A stretch of DNA of 5,831 nucleotides from Desulfobacteraceae bacterium (GTDB lineage Bacteria; Desulfobacterota; Desulfobacteria; Desulfobacterales; Desulfobacteraceae), in NCBI GenBank assembly GCA_003354055.1, contig PIVQ01000483.1:1-5831 (forward strand), written 5' to 3'. The number at the start of each line of letters is the position of its first letter. The stretch's first letter is position 1. Position numbers and translations under genes: made by a program. The notes beneath the pieces are model-generated. The model saw nothing but the letters and a program-made list of their open reading frames with translations. It was not told where the DNA came from and did no database searches. Below, in pieces: positions 1 through 5,495 of the stretch.

Positions 1-8
1 ATCGGCTC

Positions 9-106
9 CAAAATTACTTGATCTTTTGTTTTCAAAATACCCAGTCTTTTAAGGGGTTTTGGAAACAAGTTTCTGCCCTTCAGGGTATTTAGATCAAGTT
101 ATTTTG
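9..106. repeat. Long imperfect inverted repeat at the broken 3' end of the transporter gene
   Basis: The outer arms are CAAAATtACTTGATCT at 9-24 and AGATCAAGTtATTTTG at 91-106, which are complementary at 15 of 16 positions. The pairing resumes with AAATACCC at 35-42 against GGGTATTT at 83-90, after a 10-nt bulge (25-34) on the left side only. The interior holds smaller complementary pieces (AAGGG 51-55 with CCCTT 76-80; GAAAC 62-66 with GTTTC 69-73), so the whole stretch could fold into one long hairpin. It is AT-rich and has no clear U-tract, so it is not a typical terminator. The stop codon of the frame-corrected transporter remnant (99-101) lies inside the right arm. That would fit a small non-autonomous inserted element, but no target duplication can be tested because only eight bases lie to the left. 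Confidence 0.6.
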
Positions 107-459
107 TAACGATTCCTAACTTCTCCTTAAAGAGTATAGGAGAGGCGATCATTACAATAACAGGTGCAAAATAGTAACTGAGTGTCGCAATGGAGCGAGG
201 TATGGTGATAGGCCTTGAATAAAAAAATCCAGTTGAATGCCATGGCGGTACCTGACAGAAAAAGAATGGGAAGCTCATTTTTTATCCGGGCAAAATGGAG
301 TTTTTCAGCGGTCAGAATTTTATAAAAAATGATGGCGACAGATGCAATCAGGGCTCTGAACAGGGCAATCTCTCCCGGTGGCAGGGAGATGTTTTTTACA
401 AACAATGCCAGTGTACCGAAAACTGCCATGGAGATTACTATTTTAAACTTTGCACTCAT
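99..459 (-). pseudogene. Frameshifted, truncated EamA/DMT-family transporter
   Basis: Reading begins at ATG 457-459 with MSAKFKIVISMAVFGTLALF. Three hydrophobic helices follow at about residues 6-22, 32-50 and 63-83, with a positively charged loop between helices 2 and 3. This is the N-terminal pattern of EamA-domain drug/metabolite transporters, inner-membrane proteins of about 280-300 residues with ten helices. After residue 88 (codon at 196-198) the first frame becomes meaningless and stops at about 127. Shifting frame near 192-196 restores a typical family sequence (SIATLSYYFAPVIVMIASP, then LFKEKL). The relatives' pattern TS-V/L-S-x-AT suggests loss of a CT dinucleotide, although a one-base insertion would also fit. 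The restored frame stops at 99-101, inside an inverted repeat, so over half of the protein is absent. It starts 21 bp after the upstream small gene, with a poor ribosome site. The family call is solid; the substrate is unknown. Confidence 0.8.
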
Positions 460-480
460 TGTTGTTTTTCAGAAGCCGTT

Positions 481-792
481 CTAATCAGCTTTTCCATATT
501 TATCCAAAATTTGTACAGTTGAAATATTATCAATCGGCACAATATATTTCTTAATATGCCTTGAAAAGAAAACATATCTTTTTACATACACATTTTTTAG
601 TATCAGATGGGTTCCAGTATCTGACAATTCAGCAACATCAGCGTTAGAAATCTTTTTCGTGTTTAACCCAGTATCTGTTTCCTTGAATATCAGTTTAACT
701 TTTTTATCCACTAATTTAAGATAATCACCGACTTTTTTTAACTTAAACAGACCGCCTATTTGAAAGTGTACATTTTTATTATTTTGGTTCAT
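481..792 (-). CDS. Small hypothetical protein, 103 residues
   Basis: I do not recognise this protein. It is Lys-rich and basic, has no signal peptide or membrane helix, and is probably cytoplasmic. The first half alternates hydrophobic and Lys residues (GGLFKLKKVGDYLKLVDKK, residues 13-31). The second half reads like consecutive beta strands (THLILKNVYVKRYVFF 61-76, then KKYIVPIDNISTVQIL 81-96), suggesting a small beta domain. The ATG at 790-792 is preceded by GGATAGGG, a weak and close ribosome site. A TATACT hexamer lies upstream, but no good -35 accompanies it. The stop codon falls 21 bp before the start of the broken transporter, so the two were probably co-transcribed. Codons are much richer in A/T than those of the enzymes further right, in keeping with a different origin or a degenerating region. 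It could be a lineage-specific gene; a chance reading frame is less likely given its length and regular strand pattern. Confidence 0.6.
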   Translation of the reverse strand: MNQNNKNVHFQIGGLFKLKKVGDYLKLVDKKVKLIFKETDTGLNTKKISNADVAELSDTGTHLILKNVYVKRYVFFSRHIKKYIVPIDNISTVQILDKYGKAD

Positions 793-1153
793 CCCTATCC
801 AACATTTTTTTTATCAATATGGGTTACAATTGCATCCTTCATAAAGTATATTTGAATAGAACGCAAGACTTCTCAATACCCCCCACAGCGCTGACGCATG
901 TTACCTATATTAATTACACTCAAAAAATTATGACCAATACCACATATGGTATTGGCCTGTTTCAGCTGAAAGCGATACTTTCTTTTTCCAGTTCTCACTG
1001 TTTCGTTCTGATATGAAACCCTGGAATCATAGACAAAATGGTCATTTTAGAAACATAAAATGTTTCAATCCAAAACCTTTGAGAATATATTTGATATCCA
1101 AAAGGAATCCTGAGTTTCAGACGCATCTTGAGATAGGATAATCTTAACTCACA
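793..1153. other. AT-rich stretch without a convincing gene
   Basis: Short open frames exist on both strands here, for example 819-1016 on plus and a frame of about 39 codons on minus, but none has a good ribosome site or a recognisable product. Apart from the 22-nt dyad entered separately, there is a small perfect hairpin at 1050-1066 (GAAACAT, AAA loop, ATGTTTC) and a neighbouring AAAATG-gt-CATTTT dyad at 1035-1048. The 3' end abuts the decayed sensor tail. I see no RNA gene. Confidence 0.5.
934..955. repeat. 22-nt dyad (9-bp arms, 4-nt spacer)
   Basis: CCAATACCA at 934-942 is perfectly complementary to TGGTATTGG at 947-955 around CATA. On the minus strand a T-rich tract (AATTTTTTG) lies about 5 nt past the hairpin, so it might act as a weak terminator in that direction. 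On the plus strand no T-tract follows. An operator for a dimeric regulator is the other possibility. No gene adjoins it closely. Confidence 0.5.
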
Positions 1154-1259
1154 TCAATCATTATAAAGATCCAGATCCGGATAATGTTGTTTTGCGCATT
1201 CCTTACAAATACTGTGGCTGAAGGTAGCTTCCGAATGATCCTAAAGACTTCTTCTTCCA
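1154..1259 (-). pseudogene. Decayed C-terminal tail of a PAS-type sensor or response-regulator protein
   Basis: Read on the minus strand from 1240 down to the TGA at 1154-1156, the sequence encodes DHSEATFSHSICKECAKQHY followed by PDLDLYND. This matches the characteristic C-terminal ending of many deltaproteobacterial PAS sensor kinases and response regulators, where a segment like CKKIRDDKGYW...HSEA.FSHSICPECAKKLYPD ends the protein. Two of the expected cysteines (CKEC) and the terminal HYPDLDLY block are kept. Upstream, a TAG at 1241-1243 closes this frame. A Trp codon (1257-1259) followed by KKKSL in a neighbouring frame is consistent with the preceding 'GYW' segment after an indel. Nothing further upstream resembles the rest of the protein, so this is a relic of about 30 codons, not a gene. 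Confidence 0.65.
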
Positions 1260-1299
1260 GCAAGTGTTTTTTTTCGATTTCAAAAGTTACGGTAATTTG

Positions 1300-1352
1300 A
1301 AAAATCAAGAACAACTGCCAATCCGGTGAGTTTTCGTGCCGGATGGGCAGTT
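1300..1352 (-). terminator. Rho-independent terminator after the cupin gene
   Basis: AACTGCC at 1313-1319 pairs with GGCAGTT at 1346-1352. After one mismatch (1320/1345), ATCCGG at 1321-1326 pairs with CCGGAT at 1339-1344, leaving a 12-nt loop. On the minus strand the stem is followed by a T-rich run (TTGTTCTTGATTTTTC). It begins 33 nt past the cupin stop codon, which is the expected place for the end of that transcript. Confidence 0.75.
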
Positions 1353-1385
1353 TGATTGTTTGAGTTGCGGTTTTCGGGACAGGCC

Positions 1386-1766
1386 TTACAGACCGCCGAT
1401 TTCCACGGGCTGTTTCACCACAACCAGCAGCATTTTAAACCGGCTTGCCGCATAAACGGAATGGGGGACATTGGAAGGCATTACCACAACCTGGCCGGCT
1501 TCAGCCTCCAGGCTTTCTCCGTCAATGGTGATCCGGGCGGTGCCGTCAAGCACCTGGACCATGGCATCGCCGGGTGAGGTGTGGGCTGAGATTTCTTCTC
1601 CCTGATCAAAGGCAAACAGGGTAATATTGACGTGGGGTTTGGCTGACAGGGTCCGGCTGACCACACGTCCTTCCTCATAGTCCACAAGTTCGTTGATGTT
1701 TACGGCCTGGGAAAAGGGGACATTCTTAATCAGTTCTTTTTTCTTATCTGCTTTTTTATCGGTCAT
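1386..1766 (-). CDS. Single-domain cupin protein, 126 residues
   Basis: This is a small beta-barrel (cupin) protein, probably cytoplasmic, of unknown reaction. A Lys-rich N-terminus (residues 1-14) precedes the domain at about 45-117. Cupin motif 1 is GEEISAHTSPGDAMVQVLDG (56-75) and motif 2 is GQVVVMPSNVPHSV (91-104). In the classical motif 1 (G-x5-H-x-H-x3,4-E-x6-G) only the first His, H62, is present; the second His is S64 and the Glu position is A68. H102 of motif 2 is kept. A metal site would therefore have only two of the usual four ligands. The HTxPxDA variant is itself common among small stand-alone cupins, so this looks like a subfamily feature rather than damage. The ATG at 1764-1766 has an excellent GGAGGT ribosome site at 1774-1779. 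It is downstream of the sulfhydrylase gene in the same direction, 116 bp apart, and is followed by a terminator. Confidence 0.88.
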   Translation of the reverse strand: MTDKKADKKKELIKNVPFSQAVNINELVDYEEGRVVSRTLSAKPHVNITLFAFDQGEEISAHTSPGDAMVQVLDGTARITIDGESLEAEAGQVVVMPSNVPHSVYAASRFKMLLVVVKQPVEIGGL

Positions 1767-1792
1767 GGCTGTTACCTCCGTTTGTATTGTTT

Positions 1793-1821
1793 ATTCTATT
1801 TGCCCTTAGGCTGACTTTAAA
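1793..1821 (-). promoter_or_regulatory. Candidate sigma70-type promoter for the cupin gene
   Basis: On the minus strand, TTTAAA (1816-1821, -35) is separated by 17 nt from TAGAAT (1793-1798, -10), which matches TATAAT at five of six positions. It lies about 27 nt upstream of the cupin start codon. The -35 is poor, so the call is tentative. Confidence 0.35.
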
Positions 1822-1847
1822 CCTATCCTTTTTCCCGGGGGATGAAA

Positions 1848-1876
1848 TTGATCCGGATCAAGTCCGGTGCTTTTTT
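1848..1876. other. Palindrome and hairpin in the sulfhydrylase-cupin gap
   Basis: TTGATCCGGATCAA at 1848-1861 is a perfect 14-bp palindrome. Overlapping it, CCGGA (1853-1857) can instead pair with TCCGG (1863-1867), and on the plus strand this is followed by TGC and six T residues (1871-1876). The plus-strand form looks like a terminator, yet no plus-strand gene precedes it. On the minus strand, 7-35 nt after the sulfhydrylase stop, the hairpin lacks a T-tract. It may mark the end of that mRNA, an operator or neither. Confidence 0.35.
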
Positions 1877-1882
1877 GTAAAA

Positions 1883-3157
1883 TTATTCTTTAAGTGCCTG
1901 GTCAAGGTCCTCCAGAATATCAGCAATATCTTCAAATCCAATGGACAATCTGATCATGTCTCCGGTCACCCCGGCCTCTATAAGTTCCTCATCCGTGAGC
2001 TGTGAATGGGTAGTGGTGGCCGGATGGATGGCCAGGGTTTTGGCATCTCCCACATTGGCCAGATGGGATACCAGTTTAAGGCTGTCGATAAACCGTTGAC
2101 CGCCTTTCCGGCCGGCTTTGGTGCCGAATACCACCATGCCGCCGAATCCGTTTTTAAACAGAGCTTTGGCAAGGGTGTGGGAAGGATCTGTTTCAAGGCC
2201 TGGGTACCTGACCCAGGAGACCTGGTCGTGATCCTGGAGAAATTGGGCCACCGCAAGGGCGTTTTTACAATGGGCATCCATGCGCAGGGAAAGGGTTTCA
2301 ATACCCTGGAGGATCATCCAGGCATTGTCAGGACTGATGCAGGCACCCAGATTCCGCAGAGGCCCCACCCGCATTCTTAAGATAAAGGCAATGGGGGTAA
2401 GATCCCCAAGATCATGGGCATAGCGAAGGTCATGGTAAGAGGGGTCCGGCTCATTATAGAGTTTGAACTTGGGATTGCTCCAGTCAAATTTTCCGGAATC
2501 TACAACAATACCGCCGATGGCTGTTCCGTGGCCGCCCATCCACTTGGTCAGGGAGTGGATGACAATATCCGCACCATGGTCAATGGGCCGGAAAAGATAG
2601 GGGGTGGTAAAGGTGGCATCAACAGCCAGGGGAATATGGTGCTTTTTTGCAATATCAGCCAAATGCCGGATATCCGTAACATCCAGAGAGGGATTGCCGA
2701 TGGCTTCGGTAAAGATCAGCCGGGTTTTGTCCGTGATGGCGGATTCAATATCCTCACCCTTGTCCGGATGGACGAACTTCACATTGATGCCCATTTCGGG
2801 AAGCATATTCTGGAACATGGTAAAGGTGCCGCCGTAGAGATTTGCAGTGGAGACCACCTCATCCCCATTGCCGCAAGCATTGATAATGGTATAGAAAATA
2901 GCTGCTGTGCCGGATGCGAGTGCCAGGGCGGCTGCCCCGTTATCCAGTGCTGCCACCCGCTGTTCCAATACATCCTGGGTGGGGTTCTGAAGCCGGGTGT
3001 AGATGTTGCCCAGTTCTTTCAGGGCAAAAAGATTGGCGGCATGTTCCGTGTTCTTGAATAAGTAGGCCGTGGTCCTGTGGACCGGGACCCCTCGGGAGCC
3101 TGTATCATCTGTGTGGATACCGCAGTGAAGGGCCAGGGTGTTGAATCGATGAGCCAT
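1883..3157 (-). CDS. metY: O-acetylhomoserine sulfhydrylase-like PLP enzyme, 424 residues
   Basis: This is a cytoplasmic fold-type I PLP enzyme of the Cys/Met metabolism family. The likely reaction is O-acetyl-L-homoserine plus sulfide giving L-homocysteine and acetate; methanethiol would give methionine. PLP-site landmarks are all present: YTR at 53-55 (contacts the neighbouring subunit's cofactor phosphate), SGT at 82-84, YGG at 108-110 (ring-stacking Tyr), D180 in AVDATFTTP, and the Schiff-base lysine K205 in HSLTKWMGGHG. ATTTHSQL (380-387) and R403 (MIRLSIG) make the substrate-carboxylate site. The length of 424 and the long insert around 225-255 (FDWSNPKF... to DLGDLTP) fit OAH sulfhydrylases rather than the shorter (about 380-400 residue) cystathionine gamma-synthase or gamma-lyase. 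The ATG at 3155-3157 follows an AAAGGA ribosome site. It lies 110 bp downstream of lhgO and has its own candidate promoter and leader dyad. The exact acyl donor (acetyl or succinyl) cannot be read from the sequence. Confidence 0.93.
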   Translation of the reverse strand: MAHRFNTLALHCGIHTDDTGSRGVPVHRTTAYLFKNTEHAANLFALKELGNIYTRLQNPTQDVLEQRVAALDNGAAALALASGTAAIFYTIINACGNGDEVVSTANLYGGTFTMFQNMLPEMGINVKFVHPDKGEDIESAITDKTRLIFTEAIGNPSLDVTDIRHLADIAKKHHIPLAVDATFTTPYLFRPIDHGADIVIHSLTKWMGGHGTAIGGIVVDSGKFDWSNPKFKLYNEPDPSYHDLRYAHDLGDLTPIAFILRMRVGPLRNLGACISPDNAWMILQGIETLSLRMDAHCKNALAVAQFLQDHDQVSWVRYPGLETDPSHTLAKALFKNGFGGMVVFGTKAGRKGGQRFIDSLKLVSHLANVGDAKTLAIHPATTTHSQLTDEELIEAGVTGDMIRLSIGFEDIADILEDLDQALKE

Positions 3158-3180
3158 GATTTTTTCCTTTCACCTTTAAG

Positions 3181-3199
3181 AAATCAATGGAATTGATTT
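3181..3199. promoter_or_regulatory. Dyad in the sulfhydrylase leader, possible operator
   Basis: AAATCAAT (3181-3188) and ATTGATTT (3192-3199) are perfect 8-bp inverted repeats around GGA. The dyad lies just upstream of the ribosome site of the sulfhydrylase gene and downstream of its candidate -10, so a protein bound here could block transcription. The stem is AT-rich and weak as RNA, and no T-tract or riboswitch-like fold is evident. The operator role is inferred from placement. Confidence 0.4.
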
Positions 3200-3227
3200 A
3201 GTTTGGTATGGCTAACAGCTTCTGGGA

Positions 3228-3255
3228 AAGATATGCATATTTACTGATCCGTCAA
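3228..3255 (-). promoter_or_regulatory. Candidate sigma70-type promoter for the sulfhydrylase gene
   Basis: On the minus strand, TTGACG (3250-3255) and TATCTT (3228-3233) are 16 nt apart, in the gap after lhgO. Transcription would begin about 65 nt upstream of the sulfhydrylase start codon. The -35 is good and the -10 mediocre. Confidence 0.45.
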
Positions 3256-3267
3256 ATTATATTGCCC

Positions 3268-4470
3268 TTATAGTTTAAACTTCTCCGCTGCCTGGTCACT
3301 CAAATACTGACCGATGGGCATGGCTGAGGTCGCGGCCGGTGAGGGCGCGTTACAGACATGCAGGGAGCGGGGACTTTCGGCAAATAGAAAATCATGGACC
3401 AGGCTTCCATCCCTTAAAACGGCCTGGGCTCTTATGCCGGCCGGGTAGGGGGTCAGGTTCTCAACCTTTAATGAGGGACAGTATTTTTGAATCCGTTTTA
3501 AATATCCCGGTTTGTAAACAGAGTCGATCCACTCCCCGATACCGGATTTAAGATTAGCGGCCAGAACTTTCCAGAATCCGGGAAATGAGAGCATTTCAAG
3601 GGTGTCACGGGCGCTGATGTTGACCGCTCCATATCCTTCCCGCTTCCAGCCCAGGGCGGCATTAGGGCCCACAGTGATGCAATGGTCAATCATGGGGGTG
3701 AGGTGAACCCCTAAAAAGGGAAGGTCCGGATCAGGAATGGGATAGATCAGGTGGGACACGATTCGGTTCAATGCATCGGGCAGGCGGTAGTACTCCCCCC
3801 TGAACGGTATGATCATGAAATCAATGTCAATGTTCATCATCCTGGCCAATCGGTCAGCGTTGAGGCCGCCGCAGGCAATGAGATAGCTCGTGGTAATTTT
3901 TTGGGAACCCGTATCAATGGTAATTTGATCGTCTGATTCACGGATCCGGGTCACAGTATTGGAGGTCAGCACCGTTCCCCCTGACGCTTCAAACAACTGG
4001 GCCATTTTAGAGGTTATTTTTATAAAATCAGTAATGCCGGTAGCCGGGACTTTTAAGGCACCCAGACCAAAGATCTTGGGCTCAAGACGATTCAGCTCTT
4101 TTTGACTGAGACGCCGGGTCTCTATCTTATTTTGACCACAGCGTTTTTCTAAAGCGTCCATCCGCTCAAGTTCTTTGGGGGTAGTGGCGACCAGCATCTT
4201 GCCGCATTGCCTGAAGGGCAGGTTATGGGTGCGGCAGAAATCCATGGTTGCCTGTGAGCCTCGTTTGCAGAAGTCCGCCTTAAGACTGCCGGGCTGGTAA
4301 TAGACCCCTGCATGGATGACTCCTGAATTATGACCGGTCTGATGGGCGGCAAAGCTGTCTTCTTTTTCTATTAAGAGGATGCGGGCAGAAGGATATCTGC
4401 GTTTGAGTTCCAGTGCTGTTGCCGTGCCTACGATGCCGCCGCCGATCAGGGTAATGTCAAAATGTGCCAA
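3268..4470 (-). CDS. lhgO: L-2-hydroxyglutarate oxidase/dehydrogenase (FAD-dependent), 400 residues
   Basis: It oxidises L-2-hydroxyglutarate to 2-oxoglutarate and passes electrons from FAD to oxygen or to the membrane quinone pool. In an anaerobe the acceptor would have to be something other than oxygen. The N-terminal Rossmann motif is IGGGIVG (9-15), with E35 at the end of the second strand (LLIEKE) for the FAD ribose. The family signature HQTGHNSGVIHAGVYY (43-58) and the following PGSLKADFCKRG (60-71) are typical of LhgO/YgaF and human L2HGDH. Near the C-terminus, GIRAQAV and NAPSPAATSAMPIGQ complete the FAD domain. The length is normal, and I see no frameshift or missing block. Translation starts at TTG (4468-4470). 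An AAAGGAA ribosome site sits about 8 nt upstream, an in-frame TAA lies four codons upstream, and the next Met is far inside the protein. A near-consensus promoter precedes it. Other FAD-dependent DAO-family oxidases are the only alternative and much less likely. Confidence 0.93.
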   Translation of the reverse strand: MAHFDITLIGGGIVGTATALELKRRYPSARILLIEKEDSFAAHQTGHNSGVIHAGVYYQPGSLKADFCKRGSQATMDFCRTHNLPFRQCGKMLVATTPKELERMDALEKRCGQNKIETRRLSQKELNRLEPKIFGLGALKVPATGITDFIKITSKMAQLFEASGGTVLTSNTVTRIRESDDQITIDTGSQKITTSYLIACGGLNADRLARMMNIDIDFMIIPFRGEYYRLPDALNRIVSHLIYPIPDPDLPFLGVHLTPMIDHCITVGPNAALGWKREGYGAVNISARDTLEMLSFPGFWKVLAANLKSGIGEWIDSVYKPGYLKRIQKYCPSLKVENLTPYPAGIRAQAVLRDGSLVHDFLFAESPRSLHVCNAPSPAATSAMPIGQYLSDQAAEKFKL

Positions 4471-4515
4471 GGGAGAGTTCCTTTAAGATTACATCATTAA
4501 TTTTCAACAGGCGTA

Positions 4516-4544
4516 ATTATAGACTTTGGGAGTGGTGATTTCAA
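4516..4544 (-). promoter_or_regulatory. Strong sigma70-type promoter for lhgO
   Basis: On the minus strand, TTGAAA (4539-4544) and a perfect TATAAT (4516-4521) are separated by exactly 17 nt. Transcription would start near 4509, giving a leader of about 40 nt before the TTG start codon of lhgO. Confidence 0.72.
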
Positions 4545-4641
4545 TGGGAAGTTGAGAGTAGCGAGAACAGCTTGAACGGCAAAAGCAAGGACTACATTTC
4601 TCTATTTGCTTGATATTTAACACAAAAACCTCATACTATTG

Positions 4642-4671
4642 TTGACAATGGGGTGGTGCCTATTTTATTCT
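4642..4671 (+). promoter_or_regulatory. Candidate sigma70-type promoter for the solute-binding protein gene
   Basis: A perfect TTGACA (4642-4647) is followed after 18 nt by TATTCT (4666-4671). Transcription would start near 4678, leaving a leader of about 90 nt before the ATG. It diverges from the lhgO promoter, about 100 bp away, so the two could share a regulator. The stretch between them has only a loose dyad (AAGCAA 4583-4588, TTGCTT 4606-4611). Confidence 0.6.
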
Positions 4672-4769
4672 GTCGTCATACCAATCTGAACTGCGAAAAA
4701 TAAATTAGACTATCCGGCATCCTTATTTTTTGTAAGTTAACAAGAACCATTATTTTAAAGGAGTCGTCC

Positions 4770-5495
4770 ATGAAAAAAAAATACTGTATTCTTGTCCTCG
4801 GTATAACCCTTCTTTTCTCCGGTCCGTCGTTTGGGGAGACTATTGTTTTTGCCACCGGTGAATGGCCCCCTTTTATCGGAGAGACCCTGCCGGACTATGG
4901 ACTTCATTCCAAGATTCTTCAAAAAGTGTTCGCTAAAATGGGTCATGAGATTGAATTTGAGTTCATGCCCTGGAAACGGGTATATGAGTTGACTAAAAAA
5001 GGGGATTATATTGCTACCTATACCTGGTCAAAAACTCCTGAAAGAAAGGAGGAGATGTTCTATCCGACCAATGAGCTGTCCCTGTCCAAAGAAGTCTGCT
5101 TTTTTAAAAAATCAAAATTCCCTAACGGATTGTCTGTCAGCAGCTTGGAAGACATCAAAACCCAGAATCTGAAAGTTGTCGGGATTGCCTCCTATTGGTA
5201 TGAGAAGGCCCTCAAAGATATGGGCATAAAGATACATATCGTATCCACCGGTGAGCTGGCCTGGAAAATGCTCAACGGCGGGCGGGCTGATATTCTGCTT
5301 GAAAATATCGATGTGGGAAATGCAGAATCCCAAACCGCATTGGGAGAGGGGAAAAATGTTGAATTCGGAATGACAGACCCCGTGAAAACTCAGCCGATGT
5401 ATTTGATTTTCTCCCGGGTTCATCCCAAGAGCAAAGCGATCATGACACAATACGACGAAACCGTATCAAAGATGAAGGCCGCAGGCGAACTTTGA
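4770..5495 (+). CDS. Exported solute-binding protein, family 3 (SBP_bac_3-like), 241 residues
   Basis: This looks like a periplasmic binding protein for amino acids or a similar small ligand. Residues 1-22 form a signal peptide (MKKK, hydrophobic core CILVLGITLLF, likely cut after PSFG). There is no lipobox, so it should be soluble in the periplasm. The mature part opens with ETIVFATGEWPPF (23-35), the usual first strand of family 3, then EFEFMPWKRVYELTKKGDY (62-80), a segment shared with its orphan subfamily. The second lobe spans about 107-210 (LKVVGIASYWY 134-144; GRADILLENI 171-180), ending in the helix QYDETVSKMKAAGEL. Family members often run another 8-12 residues beyond this helix. An AAAGGAG ribosome site (4757-4763) sits at good spacing before the ATG. 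No permease or ATPase gene adjoins it, so it may be an orphan that uses another transporter or signals to a membrane sensor. The ligand is unknown. Confidence 0.85.
   Translation: MKKKYCILVLGITLLFSGPSFGETIVFATGEWPPFIGETLPDYGLHSKILQKVFAKMGHEIEFEFMPWKRVYELTKKGDYIATYTWSKTPERKEEMFYPTNELSLSKEVCFFKKSKFPNGLSVSSLEDIKTQNLKVVGIASYWYEKALKDMGIKIHIVSTGELAWKMLNGGRADILLENIDVGNAESQTALGEGKNVEFGMTDPVKTQPMYLIFSRVHPKSKAIMTQYDETVSKMKAAGEL

Noticed and set aside
295..522. 75-codon open frame on the plus strand
   Set aside because: Overlaps antisense both the transporter remnant and the small gene, with a Cys-rich, His-rich composition typical of a shadow frame.
819..1016. 65-codon open frame on the plus strand
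   Set aside because: No usable ribosome site and no domain; it runs through the 934-955 dyad. Treated as chance.
1848..1876. Plus-strand terminator
   Set aside because: The hairpin plus six T residues fits the form, but no plus-strand gene precedes it, so it is entered only as a palindrome of unknown role.
2006..2380. 124-codon open frame on the plus strand
   Set aside because: Antisense shadow of the C-terminal half of the sulfhydrylase gene.
2414..3061. 215-codon open frame on the plus strand
   Set aside because: It lies antisense within the sulfhydrylase gene, whose protein is clearly conserved; the plus-strand translation has no recognisable family and no ribosome site.
5112..5450. 112-codon open frame on the minus strand
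   Set aside because: Antisense to the binding-protein gene, which has a clear signal peptide, ribosome site and family sequence.
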